This document shows positions 1 to 5,651 of a stretch of 5,795 bases of DNA, piece after piece. The DNA comes from Nitrospirota bacterium (GTDB lineage Bacteria > Nitrospirota > Leptospirillia > Leptospirillales > Leptospirillaceae): positions 1-5,795 of the forward strand of contig JAJZGM010000092.1 in the NCBI GenBank assembly GCA_021828525.1. Reading direction: 5' to 3'. Position 1 is the stretch's first letter. Every line of letters begins with the position of its first letter. The notes beneath the pieces were generated by a model. It was not told the DNA's origin. It did not search any database and was given only the letters and a program-made list of their open reading frames with translations. A program made the position numbers and the translations under genes.

Positions 1-1
1 C

Positions 2-721
2 ATTCTGGCTGCGGGAATGGGAACCCGTCTTCGGACCATTTTCCCGGACATTCCCAAACCTCTGGTTCCGGTTGCCGGGAAACCGGCCATCTCCTGGGCT
101 ATGGAGATCCTTCGGGAGACGGGAGCGGAGCGCATCATCGTTAACACCCACTACCAAAGGGAGAGGATGAAAAAAGAATTGCCTCCGCTCGCCCCCCCGG
201 GAATCGAACTGCTTCTTTCTGAGGAAGAGACCCTTCTGGGAACAGGCGGGGGGATCCTGAAGGCCAGGGAGGGATTTTTGTCCTATGACTGGCTGGTCGT
301 CATCAACGCCGACATCCTGACCGACTTCCGTCCAGGGACGCTTCTGAAACGACTTGAGAAGGACAAAACGGAGGCTCACCTCGTCTGTTCGGAGTCCGGC
401 CCTGTGGCCGAGATGGGAAAAATCGGCCTGATGCCGTCGGGAAAGGTCTGGTTTCCCGGACAGGCGGACGGGGACAAGACAATCCGGAAAGGGGTGTTCA
501 TGGGACTCCATGTTATCCGGCCATCCGTTCTGGGTCACATCAAGAGAGAAGGACCGGTGTCCATTATCGAGATTTACCGGCAGCTGATCGGGGAGGGAAA
601 GAAGATCCGTGGAAGCTTTACGAGGAAATTTTGGGTCGATCTGGGGACGGAAGATGGATATCGGCGCGCGCTTCAACATCTCTCAGAAAGGCCAGAAAGG
701 GCTCTCCAGGAACAGGGGTGA
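2..721 (+). CDS. MurU-like sugar-1-phosphate nucleotidyltransferase (5' end cut by window)
   Basis: This is a cytoplasmic nucleotidyltransferase of the NDP-sugar pyrophosphorylase fold, which transfers NMP from an NTP to a sugar 1-phosphate. The frame is already open at base 2 and reads ILAAGMGTRLR, the nucleotide-binding loop normally found within the first 15 residues, so only a few codons are missing. The ATG at 17 lies inside that loop and is not the true start. Counting from it, other landmarks are KPLVPVAGKP (14-23), LGTGGGI (74-80, base/sugar pocket), VINADILTD (95-103, with the metal-binding Asp) and FWVDLGTEDGYRRA (205-218, second metal-binding Asp). Total length near 240 residues matches the short MurU/HddC-type enzymes without a C-terminal beta-helix. 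The convergent neighbour anmK favours MurU (MurNAc-1-P uridylyltransferase), but substrate specificity cannot be read from sequence. A glucose-1-P or heptose-1-P enzyme remains possible. Its last 104 bp overlap the end of anmK. Confidence 0.85.
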   Translation: MLAAGMGTRLRTIFPDIPKPLVPVAGKPAISWAMEILRETGAERIIVNTHYQRERMKKELPPLAPPGIELLLSEEETLLGTGGGILKAREGFLSYDWLVVINADILTDFRPGTLLKRLEKDKTEAHLVCSESGPVAEMGKIGLMPSGKVWFPGQADGDKTIRKGVFMGLHVIRPSVLGHIKREGPVSIIEIYRQLIGEGKKIRGSFTRKFWVDLGTEDGYRRALQHLSERPERALQEQG

Positions 722-1901
722 TCTGTCCAAGCAGGGCTTCTTCCCGGGCGCCGGTGACAGTCCGGATAGCGCCGCTTCGCCCGGAAAGAGTCAGGAGGGA
801 GAGGTAGGCGAAGGCAATTGACTCAATCGCCTGCGGGGGGAATCCGAACTCCAGGGAAGACTGGACGGGTAAACCTGTGCGTTCCCCGATCCGTTTCAGC
901 AAGAAATGGTTGTTGACGCCTCCTCCTCCCACGATGATCCGGGCCGGGGGCTCGGGAAGGAAGCGGAGGGCTCCCTCGATTTCAGAGGCGGTCAACTCCG
1001 TGATGGTGGCAAGAAAGTCTTGTGGCCGGTCGTACGGGTCGACGGCCAGGGTGGTGCAGTCCTCAAAAACCTGTTCAAGGCGGCCTGCCCCCCATTCCTC
1101 GGCCCCCGTCGATTTGGGCGGGTAAAGGGAAAAAAACGGATCCGACCGCAGCTTCTCGAGAAGTGGTATGATCACCTGTCCGGACTGGGACCACTGACCC
1201 TGGGCGTCGAAGGATTGTTGTCCCTGGGTCAGACGCAGGACCGCGAGATCGAGCAGCATGTTTCCCGGACCGGTGTCAAAGGCGATGACGGGAGTCTCCG
1301 AGCGGCTGTCCGGAAGAAATGTGAGGTTGGCGATGCCACCGATATTCAGAAAGGCCCGGGGCTCGTTTGCCGTAAACAGGGCCCGGTGAAGGACCGGAGC
1401 CAGTGGAGCCCCGCAGCCTCCCGCCACCAGATCTGCACCGCGGAACTGGGAGACGACCGGAGTCCTGAAGGTCCTTGCCAGATGAAATGGATTGGAAAAC
1501 TGGTAGGACACTCCCCGGATCCCGGGTTTCCCGGGGAAGGGCTCGAAAGGATGCGGGCCGGGCTGATGCCTGACGGTCACCCCGTGGGTTCCGATCGCCG
1601 AAAGGTCCCGCGCCGTGAATCCGGATTTTTCGAGAAGGGCCTGGCCGACCTGTTCCTCCCTTTGGGAGAAGAGGTCGGCCAGATCGGGGATGAATCGGGA
1701 GGGATCACCGAAATCGCTCTTGCCGGACATCCAGCGTTTCAGCCATTGTCTCCAGACGACAGGGAATGGAGATTGTTCAAAAGCCAAGAGCCTGATCCGG
1801 CCACGATCAACCGAAACGAGAGCCCCGTCAATGCCATCAAGAGAGGTACCGCACATGAATCCCATTGCCAGCAGGGCAGGACTTCCGGTTTTTTCGTCCA
1901 C
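618..1901 (-). CDS. anmK: Anhydro-N-acetylmuramic acid kinase (murein recycling)
   Basis: AnmK hydrolyses the 1,6-anhydro ring of anhMurNAc and phosphorylates it with ATP to MurNAc-6-phosphate in the cytoplasm. I chose the GTG at 1901 (427 residues): it follows AGGAG (spacer 4) or GAGAGG (spacer 6) and leaves room for the first beta strand. The ATG at 1865 would start directly at MGFMCGTS and trim that strand. The frame is open back to 2072, but that part is antisense to engB. Motifs, numbered from the GTG: GFMCGTSLDGID (14-25, ATP loop), GCGAPLAPVLH (162-172; family usually has GGQGAP), FLNIGGIANLT (184-194), FDTGPGN (208-214, catalytic Asp region), PPKSTGAEEWG (261-271) and VGGGGVNN (324-331). 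E. coli AnmK is about 370 residues. Much of the excess is a C-terminal tail of about 29 residues after GQITPVP, which lies antisense to the nucleotidyltransferase gene. The start also overlaps engB. Confidence 0.93.
   Translation of the reverse strand: MDEKTGSPALLAMGFMCGTSLDGIDGALVSVDRGRIRLLAFEQSPFPVVWRQWLKRWMSGKSDFGDPSRFIPDLADLFSQREEQVGQALLEKSGFTARDLSAIGTHGVTVRHQPGPHPFEPFPGKPGIRGVSYQFSNPFHLARTFRTPVVSQFRGADLVAGGCGAPLAPVLHRALFTANEPRAFLNIGGIANLTFLPDSRSETPVIAFDTGPGNMLLDLAVLRLTQGQQSFDAQGQWSQSGQVIIPLLEKLRSDPFFSLYPPKSTGAEEWGAGRLEQVFEDCTTLAVDPYDRPQDFLATITELTASEIEGALRFLPEPPARIIVGGGGVNNHFLLKRIGERTGLPVQSSLEFGFPPQAIESIAFAYLSLLTLSGRSGAIRTVTGAREEALLGQITPVPGEPFLAFLRDVEARADIHLPSPDRPKISS
1842..1847 (+). promoter_or_regulatory. 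Ribosome binding site of engB, inside anmK
   Basis: AGAGGT, 7 nt before the ATG at 1855, is a moderate Shine-Dalgarno match. It lies within the anmK coding sequence on the opposite strand. No other ATG, GTG, TTG or CTG is available in frame before the conserved N-terminal motif of EngB, so this site and the ATG at 1855 are tied together. Confidence 0.5.
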
Positions 1902-2535
1902 ATTTCTCCTCTCTGTTGCCTGGCCCTCCCAGCTTCCCCCGCCTGGGGGCCCTGGAATAATCGGCATGGCCGGGCGATCCAACGTGGGGAAATCGTCCCT
2001 TATCAACCGGTTGGCCGGGAAAGCAAAACTTGCGAGAATTGGAAAACGTCCGGGTGCCACGACCCTGCCCAATCTCTATCGTATCGAATCCGGGGGATAC
2101 TTTCTGGATTTTCCCGGATATGGCTATATGAACCGCAGCCAGAATACCCAGAAGACATCCCAGGACGTTTCGACATCGCTCATAGAGTCACGGTCCGACC
2201 TCGAGCTCATTCTTCTCTGCATCGATATCCGGCGAGACTGCCTTCCGATGGATCAGGAGGCGGCCCGATGGTTTCTGTCCCGGAATATTCCATTGATGTT
2301 GGTCCTGACCAAGATCGATGAACTTTCGAAAAATAAAAGATCCCTGCAGATACAGCAGTGGAAGGAATGGATCGGGTCTGAAGGGGGGAACGGGGTTCTT
2401 GGACTGTACCCCGTTTCGGCCAGAACCGGGGAAGGGATTCCTGAACTGGCGGGGCCGTTGAGAGAGTGTCTCTACAAGACACCGGTCAGAGGACATCCCG
2501 GGGGACTCAATGCGGAAGAATATCGCCGGGGGTGA
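1855..2535 (+). CDS. engB: EngB/YsxC/YihA ribosome-biogenesis GTPase
   Basis: EngB is a small cytoplasmic GTPase of the TrmE-Era-EngA-EngB superfamily, needed for late 50S subunit assembly and usually essential. From the ATG at 1855 it is 226 residues, normal for the family (about 195-225). G-motifs: G1 GRSNVGKS (40-47), switch I PGATT (66-70), G3 DFPGYGY (85-91, the DxPGYGY hallmark of EngB), G4 TKID (152-155) and G5 SAR (188-190). The N-terminal stretch FLLSVAWPSQLPPP (17-30) matches the family pattern ahead of G1, so the start must lie at or upstream of it. The frame is open back to 1615, but that region is antisense to anmK. Oddity: switch I reads KRPGATT, where the family has nearly invariant KTPGRTQ; the Thr after Arg is kept. 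The gene overlaps anmK at its start (47 bp, head-to-head) and the surA-like gene at its end (29 bp, tail-to-tail). Confidence 0.93.
   Translation: MNPIASRAGLPVFSSTFLLSVAWPSQLPPPGGPGIIGMAGRSNVGKSSLINRLAGKAKLARIGKRPGATTLPNLYRIESGGYFLDFPGYGYMNRSQNTQKTSQDVSTSLIESRSDLELILLCIDIRRDCLPMDQEAARWFLSRNIPLMLVLTKIDELSKNKRSLQIQQWKEWIGSEGGNGVLGLYPVSARTGEGIPELAGPLRECLYKTPVRGHPGGLNAEEYRRG
1906..1913 (-). promoter_or_regulatory. Ribosome binding site deciding the GTG start of anmK
   Basis: Reading the minus strand, GAGAGGAG is followed by AAAT and then GTG at 1901. AGGAG pairs well with the 16S tail at a short 4-nt spacing; the overlapping GAGAGG gives 6 nt. An ATG sits 2 nt upstream (1903-1901), but it is out of frame with the kinase. 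The site lies inside the coding region of engB on the opposite strand. Confidence 0.6.
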
Positions 2536-3589
2536 CGCCAGTACCCCCGTTGCGCTGTGCATAGATTTCGACGTAGGAGCGGGCCCGAAGCTTTTCAAGC
2601 CAGAGGCGGATTCGTTTTTCCGTCGTGTCTTTGGTCAGTTTGTTTAGAATCGACTGCCTGATATCGGCGAACTTCTGGTAGGGTTGGGCTTCGCGCTTCA
2701 ACACCTTGATAATGTAGTAGCCCCGGGATGTCTTGATGAGACCGCTGGTCTTTCCGATGCCGATGGAGAAGGCAGGCTTTACCAGTTCCGGAAGAAGCTG
2801 GTCTTTCGTGAGGTCCCCGAGAAGGCCTCCCGACTGGGCGTTTGGCCCTTCGGACTCCGAGCCTGCGAGCATCTCGAAATCGTCTCCGCGCCCGATCTGC
2901 CTGAGAATATGGGCGCCTCTCTGTTCGATCTTTGAGATTTCGTCGGAAGTGGCTCCTTCGGGAATGGCAAGAAAGATATCGGCGAGGGTGACATGGGCCG
3001 GCAGCCGGTATTCCTCGCGGTGCTTCAGAAAGTTGGCCCGGACATCGTCCGGATTGATCACGACCGTCGAGCGGACCTCCTGGTTGACCAGCTTCATGAT
3101 CGTGAGCTGTTTCTTGAGCTTGCGTCGGTATTGGCGAAAGGTCAGGCCTTGGGACGCCAGGGCGCTTTCAAGCTGCCAACGTTCCGTCAGATTGTTTTTC
3201 TGCATGATATCGTTGATGGCCCGGTCCACTTCGTCATCGGTGACCGAGAGGCCGAGACGGTCGGCCTCTTCGAGCTCAAGCCGTTCATTGATCTTCTTCA
3301 TCATGACGTTGTACTCGAGGGAAGAGACCAGCTGAAGATAGGCCTTTCCCCGGTAGTTGGCATGAAGCTTCTCGAATGTTGGTTTGAGCTCCCGGTCGAT
3401 TTCGCTCTTTGTGATGGAATGGTGGTTGACGACGGCCATGACCTCGTCGATCAGAACCTCCCCATTCGCCCTGGCCTGTGTCATCGGTAAAGAGAGGGCG
3501 ACCAGAATTCCGGCAGCATGGAGGAGAAAGATCCCGGGAGGCAAACAATTCTTTATTCGGTTCCTGATGCAGGAGAGTTTCTGTGCCAT
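2507..3589 (-). CDS. SurA-like periplasmic chaperone / parvulin-type peptidyl-prolyl isomerase
   Basis: This is an exported folding factor of the SurA family, expected to escort outer-membrane proteins through the periplasm. I prefer the ATG at 3589 (360 residues) to the in-frame ATG at 3604, because a TATAAT lies between them and neither has a Shine-Dalgarno sequence. Numbered from 3604, a signal peptide has Arg/Lys at 14-19, a hydrophobic core at about 24-40 and an ARA cleavage site at 44-46. The SurA N-domain starts at LIDEVMAVVN (51-60) and runs as helices to about 195. A single parvulin domain covers about 204-304, with the SGGLLGDL motif at 258-265. A helix and beta segment (310-350) completes the SurA core, as in the native C-terminus. 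E. coli SurA is about 430 residues with two parvulin domains; this protein has one. The first-strand His is Asp (LADI), and the last-strand His is Tyr (GYYIIK), so isomerase activity is doubtful. Confidence 0.88.
   Translation of the reverse strand: MAQKLSCIRNRIKNCLPPGIFLLHAAGILVALSLPMTQARANGEVLIDEVMAVVNHHSITKSEIDRELKPTFEKLHANYRGKAYLQLVSSLEYNVMMKKINERLELEEADRLGLSVTDDEVDRAINDIMQKNNLTERWQLESALASQGLTFRQYRRKLKKQLTIMKLVNQEVRSTVVINPDDVRANFLKHREEYRLPAHVTLADIFLAIPEGATSDEISKIEQRGAHILRQIGRGDDFEMLAGSESEGPNAQSGGLLGDLTKDQLLPELVKPAFSIGIGKTSGLIKTSRGYYIIKVLKREAQPYQKFADIRQSILNKLTKDTTEKRIRLWLEKLRARSYVEIYAQRNGGTGVTPGDILPH
2527..2549. repeat. Perfect 7-bp inverted repeat across the engB/surA-like convergent overlap
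   Basis: CGGGGGT (2527-2533) and ACCCCCG (2543-2549) are exact reverse complements separated by 9 nt, giving a G+C-rich hairpin on either strand. It starts in the last codons of engB, includes the first base of its stop codon and lies in the last codons of the surA-like gene. No T-run follows on either strand, so it is not a standard intrinsic terminator. It could still slow or stop polymerase from both directions, since there is no intergenic space here for a terminator. Confidence 0.4.
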
Positions 3590-3595
3590 GGGTCG

Positions 3596-3623
3596 ATTAT
3601 ACATGATTGGGATTTTGGCGCAA
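3596..3623 (-). promoter_or_regulatory. Sigma70-type promoter for the surA-like gene, predicted leaderless
   Basis: On the minus strand a perfect TATAAT occupies 3601-3596, with a weak -35 TTGCGC at 3623-3618 and a 16-nt spacer. If the last T of the -10 is position -7, +1 falls on 3589, the A of the ATG chosen as start. The gene would therefore be transcribed without a 5' leader. No purine-rich Shine-Dalgarno sequence precedes either candidate ATG. The -35 matches only the first three bases of TTGACA, so the call rests on the -10 box and its exact placement. Confidence 0.5.
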
Positions 3624-3652
3624 CGGATCTTCCCGAACGACCCTGCTCCGGG

Positions 3653-4591
3653 TCAGCCCGGGCTGGTTCCGAATGACATATCCGACTTGAAATGGGGCCG
3701 GATCACCAGCGGTGTCTTTGCGAGCTGGTCTGAAAACCAGATTTTCAAGGCGCGGTTCTCGGCCTCGAGATCGATTTCGGAGCGGATCAGGTCCTTGACT
3801 TCGGAGAACGGGCGTACCGAGGAAGGGATGACCTTCAGAAGCTTGAGGATGTGATACCCGTAGGGAGAGGGAATGAGCGGACTGACCTCGCCCGGTTTCA
3901 TCGAGAAGGCCCGGTAGAAGGGGGAAGGCATGTCTCCCATGGCATAGGGGGGGAGAAGGCCGCCGTTTTTGGCCTCCGGAGAGAGGGACTTGGCTTTCGC
4001 CAGGGCGGAAAAGGAGTTTCCCCCGTTCAGGGCCGCCAGAATGGAATTTCCTTCATTTTCCGAGCGGACCACAATATCCCGAACAATGACTTTTTCCTGA
4101 ACTGTAAACCGGTCCTTGTGTTCGAGATAGTAGGCCTTCAGGACCTTTGAGCCGACTCGGGGAGGAGGGGCAACGGTTGCGGCAGATTTTTCAAGGAGGA
4201 GTTTTCGCTTGAGGAGGGCCTCCGATGGAGAGAAACGGTCGGATTGACCGGAGGGGGAGGCGGCATCGACAAGCCGATCCCGTTCGTGTGCGATCTCCTC
4301 ATCTGTAATGGATACGCCCTCCTGGCGGGCGTTGTCGAGGAGGAGACGGTCGTAGACCGTTTCCTGAAAAATTGTTTTTTTCAGCGGCTGAGGCCACTTG
4401 TCCAATGGCCTCAAGGCCAGGTCGTTCAGTCCGACAAACCGTGCCGTCTCCTTCAGGTCGTTTACGGAAATCGTCTTCCCGCCCAAGGTTGCGACCACCC
4501 TACCGGTCGGCTCCCCCTGCTTGTTGCATGCGCAGATGATCAGAAGCAGAAGGCCGGGGATCAGTCTCCGGAACCTTTCCCGTTGTTCCAT
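3653..4591 (-). CDS. Parvulin-type (PpiC/PrsA-like) lipoprotein folding factor
   Basis: This 312-residue protein is a probable lipid-anchored chaperone or isomerase for exported proteins. Basic residues (4-9) and a hydrophobic run (11-20) lead to the lipobox ICAC with the acylated Cys at 22. A SurA-type N-terminal segment follows: VVATLGGKTISVNDL (32-46), then helices to about 160. The parvulin-like domain covers about 166-254, with KNGGLLPPY (208-216, the family's GGxLG region), FSMKPGEVSPLI (229-240) and GYHILKLL (245-252). The last-strand His is present at 247, but the first-strand position reads VRDIVV (170-175), where active parvulins have a His before Ile. A helical SurA/PpiC tail ends the protein. 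The ATG directly follows the stop of the upstream gene, with AGGA 6 nt away inside that gene, so the pair is probably co-transcribed and translationally coupled. No gene symbol is secure. Confidence 0.85.
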   Translation of the reverse strand: MEQRERFRRLIPGLLLLIICACNKQGEPTGRVVATLGGKTISVNDLKETARFVGLNDLALRPLDKWPQPLKKTIFQETVYDRLLLDNARQEGVSITDEEIAHERDRLVDAASPSGQSDRFSPSEALLKRKLLLEKSAATVAPPPRVGSKVLKAYYLEHKDRFTVQEKVIVRDIVVRSENEGNSILAALNGGNSFSALAKAKSLSPEAKNGGLLPPYAMGDMPSPFYRAFSMKPGEVSPLIPSPYGYHILKLLKVIPSSVRPFSEVKDLIRSEIDLEAENRALKIWFSDQLAKTPLVIRPHFKSDMSFGTSPG

Positions 4592-5524
4592 CTACTTTCC
4601 TGCCTGGGCTCCAGCGGGGGGTGGGGAGGGAGGGGCCCCCGCCGGCGTGGACGACTTGGGATTCAGCGAGCTATAGATTTCTCCCAGGCTTTTCTGGTCG
4701 ATGTTGATCTTTGTCTTGGCCCGGAGGGAATTCACAAAACTTTGGTAGCGGTCCTGTTTCTGTCGGGAGGAAAGATACTGCGCAATGCCCGATTTTGCCT
4801 CATCGAAAGTCAGAATTTTTCCGGGTTCGACCTGGTCGATTTTGAAGTAGTGGACTCCATCCTTCAGGGAGAGGGGGCCGGTGACCGATCCGGCGGGAAT
4901 GCCGAAGAACAGCTTTACGAACTGGGGCGGGACGGTTCCTTCAAATATTTTTCCGACAGATCCCCCCTTGTAGTGTTCGATCGATTTTTTGAACCCGTGC
5001 TTGCCCGCAAGGGCGTGCTTGACCCTGGTTGCGGTTTTCATGTCCGGAAGAATAAGCTGGCGGACGATGACATATCCGGGTTGCTTGATCTCTGCCTTGT
5101 GCTTATCGTAATAGGAACGGATGTCTGAGTCGGTGACCTTGACCATCCCGTCAACTTTCCGCTTGATCAGGGCATGCCGGAGAATACGCTCCCTGTCGGC
5201 CTTGATTTTATCCCTGATTGCGGGTTCCTCGGCAAGACCCTCCTTGATGGCCTCCTGATTGATCAGGCTCCGTTCAATCAGCCGGTTCAGGACATCGCTT
5301 GGAACGGAATCGGGAACACCATTTGGCAAATGCATCTTTGAAATGGCCTGCTGGATATCCGACTTCGAAATCGTGTCCGAGCCGATGGTGGCGACCGTGC
5401 CGGGAGAAGGTCCGTTATGACAGGCCGCAGACAGGATAAATACCAGACTTGCGGCTCCCGGAAGCAGGTGGCGGCATAAGGAGTGGAGGAGGCGGGAAGG
5501 CTCCATGGGTCGGATCGGTTTCAA
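4592..5524 (-). CDS. Diverged SurA/PpiC-like probable lipoprotein
   Basis: This 310-residue protein is the first of the three tandem exported folding-factor genes. The start is a TTG at 5524, preceded by AAGGAG at 7 nt; the ATG at 5506 has no such site at usable distance. A hydrophobic segment (about 21-34) ends at LSAAC with Cys at 35, an imperfect lipobox (Ser rather than Leu/Ile at -3), so lipidation is likely but not certain. The SurA-type N-domain begins at TVATIGSDTISKSDI (43-57) and is helical to about 145. A shortened parvulin-like region (about 150-231) has GGSVGKIFEG (187-196), FFGIPAGSVTGPL (206-218) and GVHYFKI (223-229). The first-strand His is Gln (VRQLIL). A helix follows (240-270). 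The last 20 residues are rich in Pro, Ala, Gly and Ser, probably a disordered tail. It resembles EpsD/PrsA-type parvulin lipoproteins, but the family assignment is loose. Confidence 0.8.
   Translation of the reverse strand: MKPIRPMEPSRLLHSLCRHLLPGAASLVFILSAACHNGPSPGTVATIGSDTISKSDIQQAISKMHLPNGVPDSVPSDVLNRLIERSLINQEAIKEGLAEEPAIRDKIKADRERILRHALIKRKVDGMVKVTDSDIRSYYDKHKAEIKQPGYVIVRQLILPDMKTATRVKHALAGKHGFKKSIEHYKGGSVGKIFEGTVPPQFVKLFFGIPAGSVTGPLSLKDGVHYFKIDQVEPGKILTFDEAKSGIAQYLSSRQKQDRYQSFVNSLRAKTKINIDQKSLGEIYSSLNPKSSTPAGAPPSPPPAGAQAGK
4595..4601 (-). promoter_or_regulatory. Ribosome binding site at the stop-start junction of the two PpiC-like genes
   Basis: The minus strand reads AGGAAAG, then TAG (stop of the upstream gene), then ATG (start of the downstream gene). 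The core AGGA is 6 nt from the ATG. Ribosomes ending at the TAG sit on this site, which favours coupled translation. Confidence 0.6.
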
Positions 5525-5651
5525 GAATCGGCTCCTTCAGTAAGGTGGTGTGTGTGAATTAGATCCCCTTTTTTCAGGGAGTCCGGCTCCGGGTGGCCTG
5601 TGGGCGCACACGGATTCAACGGGTTGAGGGTACAAGCGCTGGCAGGGGGTC
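5525..5651. other. 127-bp intergenic region, likely holding the promoter of the PpiC-like pair
   Basis: This is the longest gap between genes in the window. On the minus strand it holds a purine-rich AAAAAAGGGGA stretch, a TCTAAT that could serve as a -10 box about 40 nt before the TTG, a CA-rich run and the Shine-Dalgarno site. I found no convincing -35 partner and no hairpin followed by a T-run, so neither a promoter nor a terminator is assigned. Short inverted pairs (TGTG/CACA, GGAG/CTCC) are too small to weigh. Confidence 0.4.
5532..5537 (-). promoter_or_regulatory. Strong Shine-Dalgarno site selecting a TTG start
   Basis: AAGGAG on the minus strand lies 7 nt upstream of TTG at 5524. It is the best ribosome binding site in the window and decides that start over the in-frame ATG 18 bp downstream. 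Confidence 0.75.

Noticed and set aside
1615..1854. N-terminal extension of EngB back to an ATG at 1615.
   Set aside because: The 80 extra residues are antisense to conserved AnmK sequence and would make the protein far longer than the family; the ATG at 1855 fits normal length.
1936..1949. CCCCC-GCCT-GGGGG hairpin in the anmK upstream region / engB codons for Pro-Pro-Gly-Gly.
   Set aside because: The five-pair stem is explained by the conserved Pro/Gly-rich codons of EngB. A role as an anmK leader hairpin cannot be supported from one sequence.
1961..1989. Possible anmK promoter on the minus strand (TTGGAT, 17 nt, TATTCC).
   Set aside because: Each hexamer matches consensus at only three of six positions, which is no better than chance here.
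1902..2072. N-terminal extension of AnmK back to an ATG at 2072.
   Set aside because: The extra 57 residues have no counterpart in AnmK and are the complement of the EngB G1 region; the GTG at 1901 has a Shine-Dalgarno sequence.
906..2321. A 471-codon open frame on the plus strand opposite anmK and across the engB start.
   Set aside because: It is antisense to the clearly conserved anmK and out of frame with engB. The translation has no recognisable motif and is rich in Arg, Gly and Pro, as expected for a shadow frame in G+C-rich DNA.
3654..3665. A 12-bp perfect palindrome, CAGCCCGGGCTG, at the end of the gene at 3653-4591.
   Set aside because: With no loop it cannot form a useful hairpin, and no T-run follows; it can arise by chance in G+C-rich sequence.
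4244..5128. A 294-codon open frame on the plus strand opposite the two PpiC-like genes.
   Set aside because: It spans the junction of two well-supported minus-strand genes, has no family motif and no convincing ribosome binding site.
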